The translations under genes were made by a program, and so were the position numbers. Below the pieces are notes generated by a model. The model did no database searches, was not told the DNA's origin, and worked only from the letters and a program-made list of their open reading frames with translations. From an uncultured Clostridia bacterium (lineage in GTDB: Bacteria > Bacillota > Clostridia > Lachnospirales > Lachnospiraceae), in contig CAMONF010000242.1 in assembly GCA_946620335.1 (NCBI GenBank), positions 1 through 6,851 on the forward strand: a stretch of DNA of 6,851 bases, given 5' to 3'. Shown in pieces: positions 1 through 6,209 of the stretch. Within the stretch, counting starts at the first letter, position 1; each line of letters begins with the position of its first letter.

Positions 1-930
1 GAAGGGCAGCGCGATCATGGGCTCGATGGCGGAGAGGTCGACGCGGACGCAGCCGTCGTAGTAGGTCACGTCGGCGGGGGCCAGACGGCGGTAGTCATTT
101 CCGCGGCCGTGCATGGTGAGGTAGGCCTGGGTGTCCTCGTCGGTGCGCCAGACGGAGCTCAAGCAGGTGGTCTCGGTGGTCATGACGTCCACGCCGTTCC
201 TGAAGTCGGTGTCCATGGAGGAGACGCCGGGGCCGACGAACTCCATGACTTTATTTTTCACATAGCCGCTCTTGAAGGTGGCGGCGACCAGGGCCAGCGC
301 GATGTCGTGGGGGCCCACACCGGGTCTCGGAGCGCCTTCCAGGTAAATGGCAACCACGCCCGGATATTTCACGTCGTAGGTGTCCTTCAGCAGCTGCTTG
401 GACAGCTCGCCGCCGCCCTCGCCGATGGCCATGGTGCCCAGGGCGCCGTAACGGGTGTGGGAGTCGGAGCCGAGAATCATCTTGCCGCAGCCGGCGAACA
501 TCTCGCGCATGTACTGGTGGATGACGGCGATGTGGGGCGGAACATAGATGCCGCCGTACTTCTTGGCCGCTGTGAGGCCGAACATGTGGTCATCGTCGTT
601 GATGGTGCCGCCGACCGCGCAGAGAGAGTTGTGACAGTTGGTCAGCACATAGGGCAGGGGGAAGGTGTCCATTCCCGAGGCCCGGGATGTCTGAATGATG
701 CCGACGAAGGTGATGTCGTGGGAAGCCATGGCATCGAAGCGGATCCGGAGGGCATCCATGCTCTCCGACTGGTTATGGTCCTTCAAAATAGAATAGGCGA
801 TGGTGCCCGTCTTGGCCGCAGCCTTGTCGACTGGCTTGCCTGTCAGCTGGCTGACTCTGCCCGCCTCACTCTCCGGGACGATCTCCTTACCGTTCACAAG
901 ATAAATGCCTTCATCATAGAGTCTGATCAC
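1..930 (-). CDS. Aconitase-superfamily hydratase, N-terminal 310 codons (cut by window edge)
   Basis: This is the N-terminal part of a hydro-lyase of the aconitase/3-isopropylmalate dehydratase superfamily, a group of [4Fe-4S] enzymes that typically isomerise hydroxy-acids by dehydration and rehydration. The clearest signature is LGSDSHTRYGALGTMAIGEGG at residues 153-173, the SDSHT active-site block. It is preceded by AAKKYGG (121-127) and IHQ (137-139), in the order seen in aconitases. The usual HCDH-like segment is replaced by TNCHNSLC (97-104), so the substrate may not be citrate or isopropylmalate. The cluster-binding cysteines should lie beyond the window edge. From memory, the opening IRLYDEGIYLVNG resembles proteins annotated simply as 'hydratase' (E. 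coli YbhJ-like); this is not verified. The start is GTG at 930, chosen because GGAGGT sits 6 nt upstream (937-942) and the next in-frame Met is residue 58. The frame stays open to position 1. Confidence 0.88.
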   Translation of the reverse strand, partial: MIRLYDEGIYLVNGKEIVPESEAGRVSQLTGKPVDKAAAKTGTIAYSILKDHNQSESMDALRIRFDAMASHDITFVGIIQTSRASGMDTFPLPYVLTNCHNSLCAVGGTINDDDHMFGLTAAKKYGGIYVPPHIAVIHQYMREMFAGCGKMILGSDSHTRYGALGTMAIGEGGGELSKQLLKDTYDVKYPGVVAIYLEGAPRPGVGPHDIALALVAATFKSGYVKNKVMEFVGPGVSSMDTDFRNGVDVMTTETTCLSSVWRTDEDTQAYLTMHGRGNDYRRLAPADVTYYDGCVRVDLSAIEPMIALPF

Positions 931-1121
931 TGTGTTACCTCCACTTTTTAAAACAACTATAGCAGGGGCGCTGTCCGCTGCGCGGGTCTCTCGTCGTCAG
1001 AGTCCGCCCAGGGGGCTGCCAAACTGCCGTGCCCGCGCCTGCGGGCAGCTTCTGAAGCGGGCCCTGCCGTTTCAGTCTGCTCTGGCCTCTCCGGGAGGCA
1101 GGGTTGGGTAGCCGGCAATTT
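931..1121 (-). promoter_or_regulatory. Long GC-rich structured 5' leader of the hydratase mRNA
   Basis: If transcription starts about 7 nt after the -10 box at 1128-1133, the hydratase mRNA carries a leader of roughly 190 nt with no ATG. By eye it can form several stems: GCCTC/GAGGC at 1085-1099, an alternative 7-bp pairing of 1062-1068 with 1097-1103 that would exclude it, CTGAA/TTCAG at 1052-1075, and a 6-bp GCCCGC/GCGGGC stem with a 4-nt loop at 1031-1046. Mutually exclusive stems are typical of attenuators and riboswitches, but I could not match the leader to a class I know. T-box, TPP, FMN, SAM and guanidine-I motifs are absent. A regulatory role is inference; the structures are seen. 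Confidence 0.4.
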
Positions 1122-1127
1122 CAGATT

Positions 1128-1156
1128 ACTATACCACAGTTCCCCTTCCCTTACAA
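1128..1156 (-). promoter_or_regulatory. Sigma-A-type promoter of the hydratase
   Basis: On the minus strand, TTGTAA (1151-1156) and TATAGT (1128-1133) are separated by exactly 17 nt. Both hexamers match the sigma-A consensus at most positions. The predicted start is near 1121, well upstream of the GTG at 930. No better promoter lies closer: a second TATAGT near 956-961 has no matching -35 box. Confidence 0.7.
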
Positions 1157-1174
1157 GAAACCCATCAAAGCGCA

Positions 1175-1202
1175 TTGCAAAAAATCAGAAGAATGGTATT
1201 AT
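1175..1202 (+). promoter_or_regulatory. Sigma-A-type promoter of the CapA-family gene
   Basis: TTGCAA (1175-1180) and TATTAT (1197-1202) lie 16 nt apart on the plus strand. Transcription would begin near 1209 and give a leader of about 104 nt before the ATG at 1313. The promoter is divergent from the hydratase promoter, and the two -35 boxes are only 18 bp apart, so one regulator could affect both. Confidence 0.65.
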
Positions 1203-1225
1203 GTTAAAGAGCCAAATGTACCCTT

Positions 1226-1282
1226 CTGCCCTAGCGGCAGTTATTATTTATGCTCTTTTTGGAGACTGCGAGATATATCTCC
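1226..1282 (+). promoter_or_regulatory. Hairpin and palindrome in the CapA-gene leader
   Basis: Two structures lie between the predicted transcription start and the capA-type start codon. CTGCC/GGCAG at 1226-1240 forms a 5-bp hairpin followed by T-rich sequence. GAGATATATCTC at 1270-1281 is a perfect 12-nt palindrome inside a wider GGAGA/TCTCC pairing (1261-1282). The palindrome could be a dimeric-repressor site or simply an RNA stem; sequence alone does not decide. The ribosome binding site (1297-1304) is outside both. Confidence 0.3.
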
Positions 1283-1312
1283 TCCATCGCCCTTTAAAGG
1301 AAGGACAATCGA

Positions 1313-2644
1313 ATGGCAGACAAGACAAAGAAGAAAAAGAATATAAGGTACCAGCCTCCCGCCGCCAGGCATGTAGGCATCTTACTGGCCGTCACCCTGG
1401 CAGGAATCCTGCTGCCGCTGGCAGCCGGCCTCGGCAGGGGCAGGGCGGATTCGCCAACGCCTTCAACAAAACCCGAGCTCCAGGATCCCGCCGAGGCTAC
1501 GCCGACGCCGACCCTGACGCCGACCCCCTTCCCGGACGGGTCCATCCGGAGCGACGCCCTCTACAGCGGGCGGGCCATGACGACAGATCCCAACAGCATC
1601 ACGCTCCTCGCCACCGGCGACAACATCTGCCACACCCAGCTCTACGAGAAGGCCTGGCAGGGCGATGGGTATGATTTCAAGCCTTACTACGCGGGGATTC
1701 GTGATTTCATTTCCGCTGCGGATATCGCGACTGTCAACCAGGAATCGCCAATGGCCACCGCCATCGCCGATCCCAGCGGATTCCCTCGCTTCAACACCCC
1801 TTCCGCTATGGGCGCCGCTCTCATCGATGCCGGCTTCGATGTCGTGAACCTGGGAAATAACCACATTTACGACCAGGGCTCCGAGGGCGCCATGCTGACC
1901 AAGGAGTACTTCGACGAACACGATGTCCCTTCCGTCGGTCTGTATACCAACTGGGATGATATTTTTGACATCCGCGTCATCGAGAAGAACGGCATCAAGG
2001 TGGCCTTCGTGAGCTTCGTGGAAATGACCAACCATGACCCGGACGGCAGCCAGGGCGACATCGTCTTCCTCCAGGATGACAGGACCATCACGGAGCAGCT
2101 GGAAGCAGCCAAAGAGGTCGCCGATATCATCGTCGCCCATGTCCACTGGGGTGAAGAGAACACCCGGGAGCTGACTGACAGCCAGCTGGAGCGTTCCCAG
2201 TGGCTGGTGGACCTCGGTGTGGACATCATCATCGGCAACCACTCCCACGTTCTCCAGAAAATGACGGTCCTGACCAGGTCCTCCGACGGACAGAAGTGCC
2301 CCGTGGCCTACTCCCTGGGCAACTTCTTCAGCAACCAGGACCACCCGGACCAGCTCATCAGCGCCCTCTGGGTCCTCTCCATCACCAAGAATCCTGAGTC
2401 CGGCGAAATCTATCCGGACAGGATGGGCGTTGTGCCCCTGGTGACCCACTACTCAGACGCTGACCGGAGCGATTTCGCCCTGATCCCTGTCTGTGAGTAC
2501 TCCGCGGATATGGCCAATTCCCATTACTGCAATTTCTCCCCCGTCAAAAAAGAGGGGGAGGTCATGTCCATCAATTATATCGAGAAGGTCTTCAACGAGA
2601 CGATACCGGCCCGTTACATCAACCAGCTGGCTACCCTCGAATGA
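1313..2644 (+). CDS. CapA/PgsA-family membrane-anchored metallophosphatase-like protein
   Basis: The 443-residue product belongs to the CapA family (PGA_cap domain), a calcineurin-like fold associated with poly-gamma-glutamate or capsule synthesis, although many members have no known substrate. A KKKK-rich N-terminus (6-9) and one hydrophobic segment (about 20-41) suggest a signal anchor with the bulk outside the cell. A Thr/Pro-rich linker follows (about 47-75), then the catalytic domain: ATGDNICH (100-107), NQESP (142-146), NLGNNHIYDQG (179-189), HVHWGEE (276-282), IGNHSHVLQ (307-315) and YSLGNFF (333-339). All family metal and active-site motifs look present, so it is probably intact. ATG 1313 is preceded by AAAGGAAGG, ending 8 nt before it. 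It is convergent with the adhesin gene and ends about 60 nt before the palindromic repeat. No pgsB- or pgsC-like gene is visible, so a polyglutamate role is not supported here. Confidence 0.93.
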   Translation: MADKTKKKKNIRYQPPAARHVGILLAVTLAGILLPLAAGLGRGRADSPTPSTKPELQDPAEATPTPTLTPTPFPDGSIRSDALYSGRAMTTDPNSITLLATGDNICHTQLYEKAWQGDGYDFKPYYAGIRDFISAADIATVNQESPMATAIADPSGFPRFNTPSAMGAALIDAGFDVVNLGNNHIYDQGSEGAMLTKEYFDEHDVPSVGLYTNWDDIFDIRVIEKNGIKVAFVSFVEMTNHDPDGSQGDIVFLQDDRTITEQLEAAKEVADIIVAHVHWGEENTRELTDSQLERSQWLVDLGVDIIIGNHSHVLQKMTVLTRSSDGQKCPVAYSLGNFFSNQDHPDQLISALWVLSITKNPESGEIYPDRMGVVPLVTHYSDADRSDFALIPVCEYSADMANSHYCNFSPVKKEGEVMSINYIEKVFNETIPARYINQLATLE

Positions 2645-2647
2645 CCT

Positions 2648-2785
2648 GAAAAAAGTGGGAATCAGAAACAGCTTCCTTTCCCAGTTCTCTCCAAAAACTG
2701 AAAAAAGTGGGAATCAGGGACGGTTCCTTTTCCCAGTTTTCTTTGAAAACTGGGAAAAGGAACCGTCCCTGATTCCCACTTTTTT
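2648..2785. repeat. Palindromic repeat element with diverged tandem copy (element 1)
   Basis: The element has three parts. A first unit at 2648-2700 is repeated directly at 2700-2752 (offset 52 bp, 43 of 53 positions identical by eye). The second unit's arm (2701-2740) then forms a perfect 40-bp inverted repeat with 2746-2785 around CTTTG, whose C and G can also pair. The arm contains GTGGGAATCAGGGACGG and TTCCTTTTCCCAGTTTT. Its last two bases are the first two of the adhesin stop codon (read on plus). No transposase is linked, so it resembles a REP/MITE-type non-autonomous repeat. The GGAATCAGGGACGG core recurs in the element at 6052-6200. Confidence 0.93.
2701..2785. terminator. Probable bidirectional terminator between convergent genes
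   Basis: The perfect 40-bp stem begins with six A and ends with six T, so on either strand the RNA would be a strong GC-containing hairpin followed by a U tract. It sits between the capA-type stop (2644) and the adhesin stop codon (2784-2786), where both transcripts need to end. The stem is far longer than a usual intrinsic terminator, and the U tract can itself pair with the A tract, so termination may be secondary to its being a repeat element. Confidence 0.55.
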
Positions 2786-5700
2786 ACTCCCACTGATCCT
2801 CGTCGTCAAAGTCCTCCTCGTCATCCCCTCGCCGCCGCTGCGACAAGACCGCCGCAAGGGTCCGGAAAAGAACTATGAGTACCACCACGAGAAGCGCAAA
2901 GGCCAACCCATAGGGAAGCCCCTTCCTGACTGCCTCCGACACCGAATACCGTTCGCTGGTCCGGACAATATTGAGGCAGTTCTCGCCGGGAATCGTGGCC
3001 GTGCTCAGCGTGCCATAGTAAAAGCCGTCCGAGGCCTTCTCGGCGGTTACCGCTTTGCCGTCCACGATCAGGGATACCGAGCTTTGATAATTCTCCACCG
3101 CCGCGTCCATCACACCGAACCTGGTGCCCAGCGGCAGAATGCCGTTCTGCTCACGCCCATCCTTCAGCGATACGAAGCTCAGATACTGTCCGCCCCGAAG
3201 GGAGAAGGCGCCTGTCGCCGTGTTGCCGTTGCCCGCATCGAAAATGACAGCCAGCGGCCTCCCATCCTCCGAGAGGGCTACCGTGCCGTCCTCGTTGAAA
3301 ATGAAGGCCGTGTAGGACCGGGTCCCCATCTTCTTGTCCGGCAGCTCCAGCTTGACCGTGCAGCCGTAGAGCCGGTCGGGATCGGCCCCGCCGCCCCGCA
3401 GCGTATTTTTGACCTGAAGTGAGGTGGTCGGCTCATAGAGGTTGTGGAAAACTATACCCGACACTTCCCGGGCTTCTCCGCCACCTTCCGAATCCAGGAT
3501 GGAGTCCGACATGGACGCCTCCTCGTTGAAATAAGCCGCCAGGGCATCCTCATCCCCGTTGCTCTCGGTATAGTCGCCGTTCATCCAGTACTCCACGTAA
3601 CGGATGTAAAGTCCTCCGGTCCCGTTGGCCACATAGATCTTCAGGAGATATTCCTCGCCGGAATAAGCTATGTTGCCGAAGGGAGCCGAGTTGTCCTCCG
3701 TCAGGGAGTATGTGAATATGCCGGCATGGGGGAAGCTGGCCGCATCAATGGGCAGAGACGCCGAGGCGAAAATCCGCCGCGTGCCGTTCTGGCCTTTGCC
3801 CAGGTCCTCAGCCTCTGCCATTTTGATGTTGACCGGTTCCAGGACCGGCATGAGCGCCGCCGATCCGTCACCGACGCTGACAGGGGCGAGTGAGAAGGTG
3901 AAGTCCGTGGCGAGGGCTTCATTTTTAGACTTGGTCTCCAGGACCTTGATGATCTCAATTGCCGGCGCCTGCTCCTCGCTCCCTATCAGGATTCCGTTGG
4001 TCACTGAAGGCGCCAGCGTGACGTGCTCGTCCGTATAGGTCACGGCCGTCGTGCTGCCCATGAGGACACCGTCATAGAAGAGCCGGCCTTCCCGGCGGAC
4101 GGAGCCGCTCTCGGCAGGATTGCCGTCGATGACGCAGGCCGCCCTGGCCGTATAGTTATACACCGGGATTTGCCCGATGGAGTAGGCCGCGCTGACCGGA
4201 ACGTGGGGAATCCGGATGTCCTCGTTGTTCCGCAGGGAAATGCAGACCGGCTCTCCGGCCTTGATAAAGACAGTTTCCTGGGATCCGTCGGACCGGTCGA
4301 TGGTGGCTACCCACTGTCCCAGAGGCGTGTTCTCGTCTCCGATCACGATGGTGTAGCTGAAGGCCCTGGTCATATTGGCGAACTCGCCGGCCACCTTCTG
4401 GGCCACGGCCAGAAGGCCTTCACTGCCGCATTCGAGGACCAGGAGATTACCGTTATAGACGGCGCCGCCGCCAGTCCGGATATCGGGCTGGGTCTCGTAG
4501 GTCTCCCCCGCCTGTCCGAGCTGAACAATCAGAGAGACATCCAGGTAGGTCTCTCCGGGCGGGAGGGCCGCCGGATTCCAGACGCCGGTAGCGCTGTCCT
4601 CCTCGTAATGGAAGGTGCCGTTGACTTCATTTCCCAGACCGGAGGCGCCGGTGTAGGCCATGCCTTTCGGGAGCCGGTCCGTCACACTGACGCCGCCCCG
4701 CAGGGTCAGCTGCTCGGCAGTCGGCCCTTGACCCACCAGGTCCGAGGTCGGATTGGAAATGATGAGGCGGAACCTGACCGTGTAACCCGGCCAAACGAGA
4801 ATGCTGTCTTCCCCGTTATATTCCGCCGGCTCCTGGGAGTCGTTGACATAGACCTCCTGGCGGATGGACACGATCGGAACTATGCCAAAGTCAACATATT
4901 CACACCAGCAGCCGGAGGAGGCCCGCATATTGGAGGGCCTGAAATCGATTCCGGGAACCCCCAGGGTGGACCCGCCGGGGTCGATGACCAGGTTGACCGC
5001 ATTATTGTTGGGATTTCTCTGGCCCATGCCCCTGGATCCGGAGACAGTGGGCGTCCCGGTATCGACGCTGATGCCGGCCTCGAAGCCGGGCTTCAGCATC
5101 ACTACCCGGTAAACACCGGAAGGCACATCATAGAAACTGTAGAGGCCGTTCGAGTCAGTCACCGCCGTGACGTCGCTGCCGCCTGGCTGGTAATTGTTGT
5201 AGGCGCCGTCGCTGCCCATGCTCTGGAGGATCATGGTCTGACCAGCGAGGGGGTATTCATTATCCTGGATAATGCCGTCGTTGTTGGCGTCAATCCAGAC
5301 AGTGCCCTGGATCTGCGGGCTGTCTACCTGGAAGGTGCATGTGTTGGAGGAAATGGATGAGCCGAGGAAGTCCAGAATCCCTGCGGAGGCATTGCGGTAC
5401 TCCACCTTGGACTGGTTCCTGACCGTGGAGCCGCCGGATGCCCGAAGCCCCGCCCGAATGTGGATGGTGACCGAGCTGTGGCTCGCCAGAGTACCTCCGG
5501 CTGCGGTGGCGCCGTTTCCGAACCCGACTGTCACCTCACCGCCGGATACGTCATAGGATGAGGAAACCTCGTTCCCGTTGCCGTCCGTCACGCTCATGGA
5601 GTAGAAGGCCAGACTGTCCAGGTCACTGGTCAGGACACACTCGGATGCATCGCCATTTCCCCGGTTGTTGACGGTGACAACGATGGTCAGGGTGTCTCCC

Positions 5701-5969
5701 AGTCTCGCGTAGCTGCCGTCTATCTCATTGCCCACGGAGTCCAGGATCTGCTCTGTGATGGTAATGTCCGGCGACGCCAGGACCTGGGCCGGGGCCGTAT
5801 CCCCCGGCTCCGGCTCATCCTCGCCTTCGCCTGTCTCCAGCGCGTCTTCCTCCTCTGCCGCATAGACAAATGAAGGCACAGCAAAGACCGAAGCCCCCAC
5901 AAGCAGAAGCAGGAACAGTATATAAGATATGTAAACCGGAACACGTCCGGTCCTAAAGTACCGTCTCAT
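2784..5969 (-). CDS. Large exported surface protein with SdrD-B-like and pilin (Spy0128/FctA-like) domains
   Basis: The 1061-residue product appears exported and membrane-anchored. Residues 1-37 are a signal peptide (MRRYFRTGR, hydrophobic 14-31, likely cleavage after VYA). An acidic stretch (38-58) follows, then a DUF11-like beta domain (about 68-215), an SdrD-B-like domain (about 219-362: GTVWIDANNDGIIQDNEYPLAG at 222-243 and TDSNGLYSFYDVPSGVYRV at 271-289), a second DUF11-like domain (367-500), an FctA/DUF7601-like domain (about 535-650), a Spy0128-like pilin domain (about 670-848) and another DUF7601-like domain (850-1003). K675 and N843 (FHNLYEP) are in places typical of isopeptide-bond residues; this is inference. 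A membrane segment (about 1018-1042), RRR and an acidic tail end the protein. No LPXTG motif is seen, so it is probably held by the membrane helix rather than by sortase. ATG 5969 is preferred to an upstream TTG at 6008 because the promoter start (about 6004) lies between them. The likely role is adhesion or surface structure; the ligand is unknown. Confidence 0.92.
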   Translation of the reverse strand: MRRYFRTGRVPVYISYILFLLLLVGASVFAVPSFVYAAEEEDALETGEGEDEPEPGDTAPAQVLASPDITITEQILDSVGNEIDGSYARLGDTLTIVVTVNNRGNGDASECVLTSDLDSLAFYSMSVTDGNGNEVSSSYDVSGGEVTVGFGNGATAAGGTLASHSSVTIHIRAGLRASGGSTVRNQSKVEYRNASAGILDFLGSSISSNTCTFQVDSPQIQGTVWIDANNDGIIQDNEYPLAGQTMILQSMGSDGAYNNYQPGGSDVTAVTDSNGLYSFYDVPSGVYRVVMLKPGFEAGISVDTGTPTVSGSRGMGQRNPNNNAVNLVIDPGGSTLGVPGIDFRPSNMRASSGCWCEYVDFGIVPIVSIRQEVYVNDSQEPAEYNGEDSILVWPGYTVRFRLIISNPTSDLVGQGPTAEQLTLRGGVSVTDRLPKGMAYTGASGLGNEVNGTFHYEEDSATGVWNPAALPPGETYLDVSLIVQLGQAGETYETQPDIRTGGGAVYNGNLLVLECGSEGLLAVAQKVAGEFANMTRAFSYTIVIGDENTPLGQWVATIDRSDGSQETVFIKAGEPVCISLRNNEDIRIPHVPVSAAYSIGQIPVYNYTARAACVIDGNPAESGSVRREGRLFYDGVLMGSTTAVTYTDEHVTLAPSVTNGILIGSEEQAPAIEIIKVLETKSKNEALATDFTFSLAPVSVGDGSAALMPVLEPVNIKMAEAEDLGKGQNGTRRIFASASLPIDAASFPHAGIFTYSLTEDNSAPFGNIAYSGEEYLLKIYVANGTGGLYIRYVEYWMNGDYTESNGDEDALAAYFNEEASMSDSILDSEGGGEAREVSGIVFHNLYEPTTSLQVKNTLRGGGADPDRLYGCTVKLELPDKKMGTRSYTAFIFNEDGTVALSEDGRPLAVIFDAGNGNTATGAFSLRGGQYLSFVSLKDGREQNGILPLGTRFGVMDAAVENYQSSVSLIVDGKAVTAEKASDGFYYGTLSTATIPGENCLNIVRTSERYSVSEAVRKGLPYGLAFALLVVVLIVLFRTLAAVLSQRRRGDDEEDFDDEDQWE

Positions 5970-5986
5970 AAAATCGGCTTCCTCCC
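5967..5986 (-). promoter_or_regulatory. Ribosome binding site fixing the adhesin start at ATG 5969
   Basis: GGGAGG (5981-5986) precedes the ATG at 5967-5969 with an 11-nt spacer, slightly long. The same frame is open upstream to a TTG at 6008, but that codon lies before the predicted transcription start, and starting there would add 13 charged residues ahead of a normal signal peptide. Confidence 0.7.
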
Positions 5987-6010
5987 TGTAAATCGGATAA
6001 GGTTCCAACT

Positions 6011-6019
6011 ATTATACCA
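6011..6019 (-). promoter_or_regulatory. Extended -10 promoter of the adhesin gene
   Basis: The minus strand reads TGGTATAAT, a perfect TATAAT with the TG extension. No convincing -35 hexamer lies 16-18 nt upstream, which is common for extended -10 promoters. Transcription would begin near 6004, leaving a leader of about 35 nt. The palindromic repeat at 6052-6200 begins about 33 bp upstream, so its hairpin could affect access to this promoter. Confidence 0.65.
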
Positions 6020-6051
6020 TAGGTACGGGCGGCAATGGAAGGGAGGTGAAT

Positions 6052-6200
6052 AAACTGGGGGACCTGGGGGCGGCTCCTTTTGGAATCAGGGACGGTTTGG
6101 AATCAGGGACGGCTCCTTTTCCAGTAAACTGAAAGAGGGCCCGTCCCTGATTCCAAACCGTCCCTGATTCCAAAAGGAGCCGTCTCTCGCCCCCCAGTTT
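6052..6200. repeat. Complex palindromic repeat element with duplicated core (element 2)
   Basis: The region is a nested palindrome. A perfect 42-bp arm at 6071-6112 pairs with 6141-6182. Inside it, 6113-6125 pairs with 6128-6140 apart from two mismatches and two G-T pairs. Outside it, AAACTGGGGG at 6052-6061 pairs with 6191-6200. Each 42-bp arm holds the core TGGAATCAGGGACGG twice, as 17-bp tandem units (6081-6097 and 6098-6114 on the left). The core and the CTCCTTTTCCAGT flank match element 1 at 2701-2785. It fills the space between the HD gene's stop (6210) and the adhesin promoter. No T run follows on the minus strand, so it is not a classical terminator. Confidence 0.92.
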
Positions 6201-6209
6201 CCTCCATCT

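Noticed and set aside
109..951. 280-codon open frame on the plus strand
   Set aside because: It is antisense to the hydratase, which has a clear family motif, promoter and ribosome binding site. The plus-strand translation is low-complexity Gly/Ala/Val/His-rich, as expected of a GC-rich shadow frame.
980..1030. Resemblance of a CCCCCTGGGCG stretch in the leader (minus strand) to the 3' part of ZTP riboswitches
   Set aside because: The required 5' domain of that riboswitch is not present upstream, and the neighbouring gene is not a purine or folate gene.
957..1175. 72-codon minus-strand frame, considered as a leader peptide of the hydratase
   Set aside because: Its ATG lies upstream of the predicted transcription start, and it has no good ribosome binding site and no run of a regulatory amino acid.
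1463..2449. 328-codon open frame on the minus strand
   Set aside because: It lies antisense within the capA-type gene, whose motifs are complete; no start signal or recognisable domain supports it.
2536..2560. CTCCCCC/GGGGGAG hairpin near the end of the capA-type gene
   Set aside because: It lies inside the coding sequence, ahead of the stop codon, with no T tract. It reads as Ser-Pro-Val and Glu-Gly-Glu codons and is probably incidental.
4023..5360. 445-codon open frame on the plus strand
   Set aside because: It is antisense to the adhesin's SdrD-B and DUF11 regions; the translation is a compositional shadow with no domain.
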